DNA of 64,000 nt from NCBI RefSeq assembly GCF_013200955.2, contig NZ_CP053697.2, positions 992,001 through 1,056,000 of the forward strand, given 5' to 3'. Position numbers and translations under genes: made by a program. The notes beneath the pieces are model-generated. The model saw nothing but the letters and a program-made list of their open reading frames with translations. It did not search any database and was not told where the DNA came from. The stretch is from Pseudomonas campi (GTDB taxonomy: Bacteria; Pseudomonadota; Gammaproteobacteria; Pseudomonadales; Pseudomonadaceae). Below, in pieces: positions 31,020-39,028 of this stretch. Positions within the stretch are counted from its first letter, which is position 1. Every line of letters begins with the position of its first letter.

Positions 31020-31199
31020 TTCAGGCCGAGATCAGGCTCCGGGATACGCAACGGAGCTGGGTGCAAGTCACCCCTCGCCAGTTCGCGGGAGAGGGCGCAG
31101 GTTGTGTCTGTAGGGCGCCTTGAAGTTGTTGCGAACTTTTCAGGCCGGTAACAGGCTCCAGGATAGGCAGCGGAGCTTGGCGCAAGTCACCCCTCGCCC
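31020..31199. repeat. pair of ~60-bp direct repeats left of the DUF559 gene
   Basis: The segment from TTCAGGCCG to CAAGTCACCCCTCGCC occurs at 31020-31079 and again at 31139-31199, with about 85 percent identity by eye and a spacing of 119-120 bp. Both copies end by running into a CCCTCTCCC-type repeat (the first one degenerate). No gene is visible between 30929 and 31250, so this arrangement is the left flank of the nuclease cassette. Confidence 0.75.
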
Positions 31200-31228
31200 A
31201 TTTATGGGAGAGGGGTCGGGGGAGAGGG
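31190..31228. repeat. CCCTCTCCC palindromic repeat, copy 2 (inverse orientation)
   Basis: CCCCTCGCCC, ATTTAT, GGGAGAGGGG, then GGGGGAGAGGG: the mirror orientation of copy 1. It ends 22 bp before the DUF559 start codon. Confidence 0.85.
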
Positions 31229-31250
31229 CAAAGGGAGCAAGGAGGCTCAC

Positions 31251-31601
31251 ATGGGACTGCGTGAAAACGCCAAGCATCTGCGTACCCACATGACGGATGC
31301 CGAGGCCAGGCTCTGGTATCACCTGCGTGGTCACCGCTTCATGGGATTGAAGTTCAAGCGACAGAAACCGATTGGCCGCTATATCGTCGACTTCGTGTGT
31401 CTGGAGTGTTTCCTGATCATCGAACTGGATGGCGGTCAGCATGCCGAGCAGTGGCAGGTGGATCAGGTGCGCGATGGCTATCTACAGGAGCGTGGCTATC
31501 GGGTGCTGCGCTTCTGGAATCATCAGGTGCTGGGTGAGATGGCGGCGGTGCTGGAGCGGATTCGCCTGAGCATCGACCCTCTCCCCAGCCCTCTCCCATG
31601 A
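31251..31601 (+). CDS. DUF559 (Vsr-like PD-(D/E)XK fold) endonuclease-domain protein
   Basis: 116 residues. The whole protein is a DUF559 domain: RENAKHLRTHMTDAEARLWY, then the nuclease core YIVDFVCLECFLIIELDGGQH (Asp...Glu-x-Asp) and the basic closing motif GYRVLRFWNHQVL. The fold is shared with Vsr mismatch endonucleases. AGCAAGGAGG precedes the ATG. The last residues (DPLPSPLP) and the stop codon are encoded by the CCCTCTCCC repeat itself, whose loop supplies ATGA. Inverted copies of the repeat flank the gene. Enzymatic activity and target are unproven; a link to repeat movement is my inference. Confidence 0.9.
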   Translation: MGLRENAKHLRTHMTDAEARLWYHLRGHRFMGLKFKRQKPIGRYIVDFVCLECFLIIELDGGQHAEQWQVDQVRDGYLQERGYRVLRFWNHQVLGEMAAVLERIRLSIDPLPSPLP

Positions 31602-31612
31602 ATGGGAGAGGG
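31577..31612. repeat. CCCTCTCCC palindromic repeat, copy 3
   Basis: CCCTCTCCCC AG CCCTCTCCC ATGAAT GGGAGAGG. It overlaps the 3' end of the DUF559 gene and supplies its stop codon. Same orientation as copy 1 and opposite to copy 2, so the nuclease gene lies between inverted copies. Confidence 0.88.
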
Positions 31613-31650
31613 AGCGGGCCGTGCACGGGGTTAAGCTTGACGCGCTTGTC

Positions 31651-31690
31651 TCCCCTCTCCCGTTTACGGGAGAGGGGCCGGGGGAGAGGG
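31651..31690. repeat. CCCTCTCCC palindromic repeat, copy 4 (inverse orientation)
   Basis: TCCCCTCTCCC GTTTAC GGGAGAGGGG CC GGGGGAGAGGG. It closes the cassette region and lies just past the stop codon of the convergent small membrane protein gene. Confidence 0.88.
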
Positions 31691-31698
31691 TGGTGCAT

Positions 31699-31986
31699 TC
31701 AACTCACAATCAAACTCAACAACCACAACCCCAGCAACCCATAGATAACCATGCGCACGAACGCCTTGCGCATGCCGGCGCGGACGGCGGCGTAGAGCAG
31801 CAACAGGCCGCAGACCATGGCCACCAGGCTGAGCAGGCCGATGTCGGTACCGAGGGCGTTGGCCAGGCCCTGCAGGAAGCTGCGGCCGGCGTCGGCGAAC
31901 AGGCCGAAGAAGCCGCTGAGGGCTTCGACGATGAAACGGATCAGAGTGCCGAGTGCGTGACCCAGCCATTGAAAGAAATCACTCAC
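31699..31986 (-). CDS. small two-helix membrane protein, unknown function
   Basis: 95 residues from a GTG at 31986. It opens with an amphipathic segment (SDFFQWLGHALGTLIRFIVEAL) and has two hydrophobic helices, IGLLSLVAMVCGLLLLYAAV and MVIYGLLGLWLLSLIVS. I do not recognise the family. It is divergent from pbpC. An ATG at 32058 would add 24 residues of different character that overlap the pbpC upstream region. No strong ribosome site is seen for either start. Confidence 0.6.
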   Translation of the reverse strand: MSDFFQWLGHALGTLIRFIVEALSGFFGLFADAGRSFLQGLANALGTDIGLLSLVAMVCGLLLLYAAVRAGMRKAFVRMVIYGLLGLWLLSLIVS

Positions 31987-32084
31987 AAAAATATGTCCGG
32001 CCGCTCGGGGCCGCTCCTCGGCTGTTGCGCGCAATGCGGGGCAGCATGCCACAGGCACCTGCTGTGGCGAAGGGTAGCAGGCCC

Positions 32085-34427
32085 ATGGACCTGAGCCGCT
32101 GGCTCATCCGCTTGCGCCGCCCCTGGTTGGCGCTGCCCTTGCTGCTGTTGGCGCTGCTGCTGGTGGCCGATCGGCTGTTTCCGTTGCCCTTGCCGCAGGA
32201 CGACCTGGCCCGCGTGGTGCTGGCCGAGGATGGCACGCCGCTGTGGCGCTTCGCCGATGCCGAGGGGGTGTGGCGCTATCCGGTGACGCCGGAGCAGGTT
32301 TCGCCCTATTACCTGCAGGCGCTGCTGACCTACGAGGACCGCTGGTTCTACCGGCACCCCGGGGTCAACCCGCTGGCCCTCGGCCGTGCGGCCTGGCAGA
32401 ACCTCACGGGCGGGCGCGTGCTGTCCGGTGGCAGCACCCTGTCGATGCAGGTGGCGCGGCTGCTCGATCCGCATGAACGAACCTTCGCCGGCAAGCTGCG
32501 CCAGCTGGGGCGCACCCTGCAGCTGGAATGGCACCTATCCAAGGACGAGATCCTCGCCCTCTACCTCAACCGCGCGCCTTTCGGCGGCACCTTGCAGGGT
32601 GTGGCGGCGGCCAGTTGGGCCTATCTGGGCAAGTCACCGGCGCAGCTGACCCGCGCCGAGGCGGCGTTGCTCGCGGTGTTGCCGCAGGCGCCCAGCCGGC
32701 TGCGCCCGGATCGGCACCCCGAGCGCGCCCAGGCGGCGCGGGACAAGGTGCTGCGGCGCCTGGCGCAGTTCCAGGTGTGGCCACAGGGCCTGGTCGACGA
32801 GGCGCTGCAGGAGCCGGTGCTGCTGGCGCCGCGCCAGGAACCCAACCTGGCGCCGCTGCTGGCGCGGCGGCTGAATGTGCCAGGCAGCCCGCCACTGATC
32901 CGCACCACCCTCGATGCCAGCCTGCAACGGCGCCTGGAGGACCTGCTGCTGGGTTGGCGCGCGCGCCTGCCGGAGCACACCTCGGCGGCGATCCTGGTGG
33001 TCGACCACGAGAGCATGGCGGTGCGTGCCTACCTGGGGTCGGTGGATATCGCCGACAAGCGCCGCTTCGGCCATGTCGACATGGTGCGCGCCCTGCGCTC
33101 GCCCGGTTCCACGCTGAAACCCTTTCTCTATGGCCTGGCTCTGGACGCCGGGCTGATCCATTCCGAGTCGCTGCTGCAGGATGTGCCGCGGCGCTATGGC
33201 GACTATCGCCCCGGCAACTTCGCCGCCGGGTTTATCGGCCCGGTGTCGGCCAGCGAGGCCCTGGCTACCTCGCTCAACCTGCCCGCGGTGCAACTGCTGG
33301 AAGCCTACGGGCCGAAGCGCTTTGCCGGTGAACTGCGCAATGCCGGGGTGCCGCTGACCTTGCCGGCGGCTGCGGAGCCCAACCTGGCGCTGATCCTCGG
33401 TGGCGCCGGCAGCCGCCTGGAGGAACTGGTCGGCGGTTACAGCGCCTTTGCCCGCGACGGGCTCGCCGCCCGCCCGCGCCTGCAGCCACAGGACAGTCTG
33501 CACGAGCGCCGCCTGCTCTCACCCGGCGCGGCGTGGATCATCCGGCGCATTCTGTCCGGCCAGGCACGACCCGACCGCGACCCGCGTGCCGAGTTGCTGC
33601 AGCGTCCCGTGCTGGCCTGGAAGACCGGCACCAGCTACGGCTTTCGCGATGCCTGGGCGGTGGGGGTCGGCCCACGGCACCTGATCGGCATCTGGATCGG
33701 CCGTCCGGACGGCACCCCGGTGCCCGGTCAGTTCGGCCTGGCCTCGGCCGCGCCGCTGTTGCTGCAGGTGCATGATCTGCTGGTCAACCGCGACAGTCAG
33801 CGTGGCCTGGCGCCCCCGGTGCAGCGGGTTCCGGAGAGCGTCGGGGTGGCCGCGATCTGCTGGCCGCTGGGGCAACCGCTGGCCCGTGAGGATGACAATT
33901 GCCGGCGTCAGCGCTTTGCCTGGACCCTCGACGGCACCACGCCGCCGACCCTGCAGGCGGCCGATCAGCCGCTGGGTCTGGGGCTGTTGCAGAACATCTG
34001 GGTCAATCCGCAGGGACGCCAGGTGGCCGCCACCTGTGCCGCTGGCGAGGCGCGTCAGGTGGCGCTCTGGCCGGCACCGCTGGAACCCTGGTTGCCGCGG
34101 CGCGAACGGCGGGCGGCGCGTTTACCGGCGGCCGACCCGAGCTGCCCACCGGCCATGGCCCCGCCGGCGGCACCGCTGTCGATCGTCGGCATTCGCGATC
34201 ACGACCGCCTACGCCGTCCTGCCAGCAGTGCCGATCCCCTGCGCCTGCAGCTCTCGGCCCTGGGCGGCAGTGGCACGCGCTGGTGGTTCCTGAATGGCGC
34301 GCCGCTGGCCGAAAGCCAGCCGGGCGAGGCCTTCGCCCAGGTGCTGCGCGAGACGGGGCAGTACCAACTGAGCGTGCTGGATCAGGGCGGGCAGACTGCC
34401 CAGCTGCAGTTCAGTGTCACGGAGTAG
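32085..34427 (+). CDS. pbpC: penicillin-binding protein 1C
   Basis: 780 residues from the ATG at 32085 (AAGGG upstream); longer in-frame starts add non-family residues. A signal anchor (about 14-30) precedes the GT51 glycosyltransferase domain with TYEDRWFYRHPGVNP and GGSTLSMQVARLL. The transpeptidase domain has the catalytic STLK (Ser342), SLN (TSLNLPAVQ) and KTGTSYGFRDAW. A C-terminal BiPBP_C immunoglobulin-like domain ends the protein. PBP1C polymerises peptidoglycan and is usually encoded beside the YfhM macroglobulin, which may guard the wall-repair site. Confidence 0.95.
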   Translation: MDLSRWLIRLRRPWLALPLLLLALLLVADRLFPLPLPQDDLARVVLAEDGTPLWRFADAEGVWRYPVTPEQVSPYYLQALLTYEDRWFYRHPGVNPLALGRAAWQNLTGGRVLSGGSTLSMQVARLLDPHERTFAGKLRQLGRTLQLEWHLSKDEILALYLNRAPFGGTLQGVAAASWAYLGKSPAQLTRAEAALLAVLPQAPSRLRPDRHPERAQAARDKVLRRLAQFQVWPQGLVDEALQEPVLLAPRQEPNLAPLLARRLNVPGSPPLIRTTLDASLQRRLEDLLLGWRARLPEHTSAAILVVDHESMAVRAYLGSVDIADKRRFGHVDMVRALRSPGSTLKPFLYGLALDAGLIHSESLLQDVPRRYGDYRPGNFAAGFIGPVSASEALATSLNLPAVQLLEAYGPKRFAGELRNAGVPLTLPAAAEPNLALILGGAGSRLEELVGGYSAFARDGLAARPRLQPQDSLHERRLLSPGAAWIIRRILSGQARPDRDPRAELLQRPVLAWKTGTSYGFRDAWAVGVGPRHLIGIWIGRPDGTPVPGQFGLASAAPLLLQVHDLLVNRDSQRGLAPPVQRVPESVGVAAICWPLGQPLAREDDNCRRQRFAWTLDGTTPPTLQAADQPLGLGLLQNIWVNPQGRQVAATCAAGEARQVALWPAPLEPWLPRRERRAARLPAADPSCPPAMAPPAAPLSIVGIRDHDRLRRPASSADPLRLQLSALGGSGTRWWFLNGAPLAESQPGEAFAQVLRETGQYQLSVLDQGGQTAQLQFSVTE

Positions 34428-34652
34428 GCCCGCTCAGTATCGACAAGCGGCTGACCGCTACGAACGGGTCTGCGATCTTTTCCAACCGTGAACAATGAGG
34501 AGTCGGATCACACAGACTTGGACCGCAACGCCCCTTGCTTAGGGTGCATTACGCACCCTTCGCGGGTCGGATCGCGCTCTGCTTATCCATGCGGTTGCCG
34601 GCTGTCGGCGGGGCGGCGCAAAGGCTTTGCACCGGTTACAAGGCGCGGGTCA

Positions 34653-34844
34653 TCAACTGGCGGTTTGCATCTGTGGAGCTGGTGCTCGCCACGGCAGGGC
34701 GTGTGGCGCCTGCAGGCGTGCTTGCAGGGTAGCAACGAAGGCGCGGGCTTCGGCTTCGCTGCGAAAGCTGACGCCGTGCTGATCCATACACACTTGCCAG
34801 CGGGTGCCTTGCGGGGTCGAGACCTGGCGGATAAGGACGTTCAT
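34653..34844 (-). CDS. small conserved-looking protein, 63 residues
   Basis: MNVLIRQVSTPQGTRWQVCM and the rest form a compact alpha/beta-like sequence with an Ala/Arg-rich C-terminal half (SEAEARAFVATLQARLQAP). GGAGGT precedes the ATG at ideal distance, which is the main support for translation. No function is suggested. It stands 225 bp from pbpC; that gap (34428-34652) holds only a short GGGTGC/GCACCC hairpin near 34540. Confidence 0.65.
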   Translation of the reverse strand: MNVLIRQVSTPQGTRWQVCMDQHGVSFRSEAEARAFVATLQARLQAPHALPWRAPAPQMQTAS

Positions 34845-34911
34845 CGCGTACCTCCACAGGGGTTGGGAAGCTGCAGTCTAGTCCTCCGTGGGCGTTATTC
34901 TATGACCTGGA

Positions 34912-37900
34912 TCAACCGACCGACTGATGGTCGCCGCGCAGCCAATTGACCAGCTGAATGGCGCTCAGTGGGCGGCTGAACAGGTAACCCTGGCACTGCT
35001 CGCAACCCAGCTGGCGCAAGGCCTGCAGCTGGGCCGGGGTTTCTACGCCCTCGGCCAGTACACGCAGTTTCAGGTTGCGCGCCAGGCCGATGATGGTGGC
35101 GACTATTTCCAGGTTGGCCTGGTCTTCGGGGACGCCCTGCATGAAGCTCTGGTCGATCTTCAGCTTGTCCAGCGGGAAGCGCCGCAGGTAGGCCAGCGAC
35201 GAATAGCCGGTGCCGAAGTCGTCGACCGCCAGCTTCAGGCCGAGGCCCTTGAGGGCCATCAGGGTGGCGCGCGCCTGCTCGACGTTATCCATCAGCGCGC
35301 CTTCGGTAATTTCCAGTTCCAGGCATTCGGCGGGCAGGCCGCTGTCGTGCAGCGCATCGCGGACCTGCTGCAGCAGGTCGGCCTGGCGGAACTGGCGGGG
35401 CGACAAGTTGACCGCCAGGGTCTTCAGATCCAGCCCCTGCTGGCGCCAGAACTGCATCTGCCGGCAGGCTTCGCGTAGCACCCAGTTGCCGATCGGCACG
35501 ATCAGCCCGGTGTCCTCGGCCAGCGGGATGAAGCGCGCCGGCGAGATCATGCCCTGCTCGCTGTTCCAGCGCAGCAGGGCTTCCACGCCGATGGGCCGGC
35601 CGCTGTCGCTGTCCAGCAGCGGTTGGTAGTGCAGGGAGAACTCGTTGCGTTTCAGCGCCTGGCGCAATTGTGCTTCCAGGGCCAGGCGGCTGTGGGCCTG
35701 GTGGGTCAGGCCCTCGGTGTAGAAACGGTAGGTGTTGCGTCCTTCCTGCTTGGCTTGGTGCAGGGCGGCCTCGGCGTTGCGCAGCAGCTCGTCGCTGGAC
35801 AGGCCGTCATCCGGGTACAGGCTGATACCGATGCTGGCGCCCAGGTAGGCTTCGCGGCCGTTGCTCATCTGCAGCGGACGCTCGAGCAGTTCGAGCAGGG
35901 TGCGGGCGATGCTGGCCGCTTCCTCGGGGCGTTGCAGGTTTTCCAGGACGATAAGGAACTCGTCGCTGCTCAGCCGCGCCAGGGTGTCTTCGTTGCGCAG
36001 GCGTTGCTGCAGGCGGCGCGCCACGGCGATCAGTAGTTCGTCACCGACCTTGTGGCCGAGGCCTTCGTTGATGGTCTTGAAGTGGTCGAGATCGAAGAAC
36101 AGCACCGCCACCCGCTCGCGATGCCGATGCGCGTGTTCCAGGGCATGGTTGAGGCGCTCGCTGGCGAACAGGCGGTTGGGCAGGTCGGTGAGGGGGTCGA
36201 AGTGCACCAGATGAGCCAGGCGCTCTTGACTGTCGCGGTACTGGCTGAGATCGGTGAAGGTCAATACGTACTGCGGCTGCCGCGGATCGCAACCGCGCAC
36301 CCGGCTGACCGTGAGCCAGAAGGGAAAGCGCGAGCCGTCCTGCCGGCGGCTGTTCAGCTCGCCCTGCCAGTGCCCGCTTTCCTCGACCTTGCGCCACAGG
36401 GTGCGGTAGCGCGTGCGTTCGATGCTGTTGCCGGGCATGAGCGGCAGGCGGCGGCCGATGGCCTGCTGCGGGCTGAGCCCGGTGATGGTGGTGAAGGCCG
36501 GGTTGCTGGTGAGAATGCGCCGTTTGGCATCGACGATGACCACCCCTTCCTGGGTGCTATCGAAGACCGTGGCGGCTTGTTGCAGGGCCAGTTCCTGCTG
36601 CTTGCGTACGCCGATGTCCTCGACCACCGAGATGAAGTAGTGCGGGCTGCCATTGGTATGGCGCACCAGGGTGGCGCTGAGATTGGCCCAGAGCAGGCTG
36701 CCGTCGCGGCGGCGATAGCGTTTCTCCAGGCTGTAGCGGGCAATGTCACCGGCGAGCAGGCGGCCGACCTGTTCCAGGTCGCTGTCCAGATCGTCCGGGT
36801 GGGTGATGGCCTGGAAGGTCAGGTCGAGCAGGTCGTCGCGGCTGTAGCCGAGCATCTGACACAGGCGCTGGTTGACCCGGAGCCAGTGGCCGTCGGGAGC
36901 CAGGTGGGCGATGCCGACGGCAGCCTGCTCGAAGGTGGCGCGAAAACGCAGCTCGCTCTGCAGGCGTTCGGCATCACGCTGATGCTGGCGCACGGCGAGG
37001 CCCGCCAGGCGGGTGAACTCGGTGACCAGGGCAATATCGTCGGCGGCCGGGTGGGTCACGCGTCGGTAATAGATGCCGAATACGCCGAGGACCTCACCCT
37101 GGTCGTTCTTGAACGGCAGTGACCAGCAGGCCCGTAGGCCGGCCTGGGCGGTCTGGTCACGGAAGGTCGCCCAGTTCGGGTGCTGGCTGAGGTCGTCGAC
37201 GATGGTCAGCTCGCCACTGGCGGCAGCATGGCTGCAGCTGCCGAGGCCGAGCTGCACCGGCATGCCGTCTACTGCTGCCGAATAGCTGGCGGGCAGGCTG
37301 GGAGCGGCCATGACCTGTAGCTGCTCCTTGTCGACCAGCAGCACCGAGACCAGCATTTCCGGGCTGATGTGTTCCAGGCGTCGCACCATGTCGTTGAGGG
37401 TGTCCTGCAGCGGGCGCTGGGCGAGCATGCGGTCCAGCACGGCATTGCGCGCTTCCTGCAGGGCCTGGGTCTGACGTTGTTCGTGGATGTCGCGGAGGCT
37501 GCCGTGCAGGCCCAGACCATGCTGCTCGCCAGCGGCCAGGCGCAGGGAAATCCAGCGCGGGTGGCCATCGCTTTCGAGTAGGCGCACTTCACCCAGCCAA
37601 CTGCTGTTCTGGCGTCCGAGAATCGTGGAAATATGCTGGCCGAGTGCTTCGCGGTGGTCAGTGGCAATGAATTCCAGCAGGGGGCGGCCCAGGCTTTCAC
37701 TGATGCTGTAGCCGGTGATGGTCTGCCAGGACGGGTTGAGAAAGCTCAGGCGCCCGCGGCTGTCGGTGAGGAAGATCGCTTCATGCAGCTGCTCGACCAG
37801 TTCGCGGTAACGCGCCTCGCTGGCTTCCAGTTCGTCGTGCACCTGCTTCTGCTGACCGAGGTCGATGTCGACGCAGTACAGCTCCAGCTGGTTGCGCGCA

Positions 37901-38805
37901 TTGCGTAGCAGCAGGTGGCTGGAATACACGTGCACCGGGCTGCCGTCGCGGTGTTGCAGGGTCAGTTCGCAGGCCGGGATGGCCGGGCCGCCGATCATCC
38001 ACATGTTGATGTCGCTGACCACCTGGGAACGCATGGGCGTGGGGATGATCAGCTCCTCCAGACGCCGGCCCATGGCGTCGGTCACCTCGTAGCCGTAGAG
38101 CTGGGTACTGGCCTGGTTCCAGAAGATCACCCGGCGTTCGCGGTCGTAGCCCTGCACGGCAATACGCGGGGTCTGTTCGAACAGTTGGCGGAAGCGCTGC
38201 TCGCTTTCACGCAGGGCCTGCTCGTCGCGCTTCTGCGTGCTGATGTTCTGCAGCGTGCCCTGGCTCTTGCCATGGGCGTCGCGCATGCCACGCAGCATCA
38301 ACCAGATCGGCGCTTCGTTGTTCGGGCGATTGAGGCGAGCGTTGACCAGCAGCGGCGCGGAACCATCGAACAGGCTGAGCAGGGCGCGTTGCACGGCATT
38401 GCGGTCGGCCGGGTAGAGCCAGGCGAGAAATTCTTCCAGGCTGCTGCTGCTGTGCTCGGGGTCGCGCTCCAGCAGGTGCAGGGCCTCGCTGGACCAGCGG
38501 AAGCTGCCATCGAAGGTCCAGTTGCCAAGCCCGGCGTCGCGCTGGGTCTGCTGCAGTTGCTCGGCATTAAGGCGCAGGCTGACTTCCAGGGCCTGCTGGG
38601 TGTGCTGGTCGTGCCGGGCGATGATCAGGATCAGCAGGCTACTGACCACGACAAAGGCCAGGCCCTTGAAAGTCTGCAGGCTATTGAGGGTATCCGGTTC
38701 GAGATTCAGGACCAGCAACAGTTGGTCGCTGAGCAGAATCCATGCAGCGCTGAACAGGATATAGATGCCGGCCAAACGCAGCGGCCGGGAAACCGTGGGT
38801 TGCAT
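34912..38805 (-). CDS. membrane PAS/GAF sensor with GGDEF and EAL domains
   Basis: 1297 residues. Two N-terminal helices (LAGIYILFSAAWILLSDQLL and FKGLAFVVVSSLLILIIA) anchor it. About three PAS domains, a GAF domain (about 470-620), two more PAS domains, a GGDEF domain and a C-terminal EAL domain follow. The GGDEF signature is degenerate (RLSSDEFLIV), so cyclase activity is doubtful. The EAL domain keeps EALLRW, DDFGTGYSSLAYLRRF and KIDQSFM, typical of active c-di-GMP phosphodiesterases. It most likely lowers c-di-GMP in response to signals sensed by the PAS/GAF array. GGGGG precedes the ATG; it is a single-gene unit. Confidence 0.9.
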   Translation of the reverse strand: MQPTVSRPLRLAGIYILFSAAWILLSDQLLLVLNLEPDTLNSLQTFKGLAFVVVSSLLILIIARHDQHTQQALEVSLRLNAEQLQQTQRDAGLGNWTFDGSFRWSSEALHLLERDPEHSSSSLEEFLAWLYPADRNAVQRALLSLFDGSAPLLVNARLNRPNNEAPIWLMLRGMRDAHGKSQGTLQNISTQKRDEQALRESEQRFRQLFEQTPRIAVQGYDRERRVIFWNQASTQLYGYEVTDAMGRRLEELIIPTPMRSQVVSDINMWMIGGPAIPACELTLQHRDGSPVHVYSSHLLLRNARNQLELYCVDIDLGQQKQVHDELEASEARYRELVEQLHEAIFLTDSRGRLSFLNPSWQTITGYSISESLGRPLLEFIATDHREALGQHISTILGRQNSSWLGEVRLLESDGHPRWISLRLAAGEQHGLGLHGSLRDIHEQRQTQALQEARNAVLDRMLAQRPLQDTLNDMVRRLEHISPEMLVSVLLVDKEQLQVMAAPSLPASYSAAVDGMPVQLGLGSCSHAAASGELTIVDDLSQHPNWATFRDQTAQAGLRACWSLPFKNDQGEVLGVFGIYYRRVTHPAADDIALVTEFTRLAGLAVRQHQRDAERLQSELRFRATFEQAAVGIAHLAPDGHWLRVNQRLCQMLGYSRDDLLDLTFQAITHPDDLDSDLEQVGRLLAGDIARYSLEKRYRRRDGSLLWANLSATLVRHTNGSPHYFISVVEDIGVRKQQELALQQAATVFDSTQEGVVIVDAKRRILTSNPAFTTITGLSPQQAIGRRLPLMPGNSIERTRYRTLWRKVEESGHWQGELNSRRQDGSRFPFWLTVSRVRGCDPRQPQYVLTFTDLSQYRDSQERLAHLVHFDPLTDLPNRLFASERLNHALEHAHRHRERVAVLFFDLDHFKTINEGLGHKVGDELLIAVARRLQQRLRNEDTLARLSSDEFLIVLENLQRPEEAASIARTLLELLERPLQMSNGREAYLGASIGISLYPDDGLSSDELLRNAEAALHQAKQEGRNTYRFYTEGLTHQAHSRLALEAQLRQALKRNEFSLHYQPLLDSDSGRPIGVEALLRWNSEQGMISPARFIPLAEDTGLIVPIGNWVLREACRQMQFWRQQGLDLKTLAVNLSPRQFRQADLLQQVRDALHDSGLPAECLELEITEGALMDNVEQARATLMALKGLGLKLAVDDFGTGYSSLAYLRRFPLDKLKIDQSFMQGVPEDQANLEIVATIIGLARNLKLRVLAEGVETPAQLQALRQLGCEQCQGYLFSRPLSAIQLVNWLRGDHQSVG

Positions 38806-39028
38806 CCTGAACCCCCAGAAATGTGCGGGACAACTGACGCACCGTGTTACTGCCAGTGACCACGGGCTTAAGACAGAGTCTAGCCGCTCCTTTCAGGCGT
38901 GCTGGTCGATCATGGTTTCGTCACGGTGTTTCGCCGCGGCTACGAACGCCGCTTGCCGGCGTTGCCGGCACCCTGCCATTGCTGGGCGATGGTGGGGTGA
39001 CCAGCGGCCGGGGGCGTCGTGCCGACGG

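Noticed and set aside
31953..32084. Extended N-terminus for PBP1C
   Set aside because: The extra 44 residues overlap the divergent small gene and do not resemble a PBP1C start; AAGGG supports the ATG at 32085.
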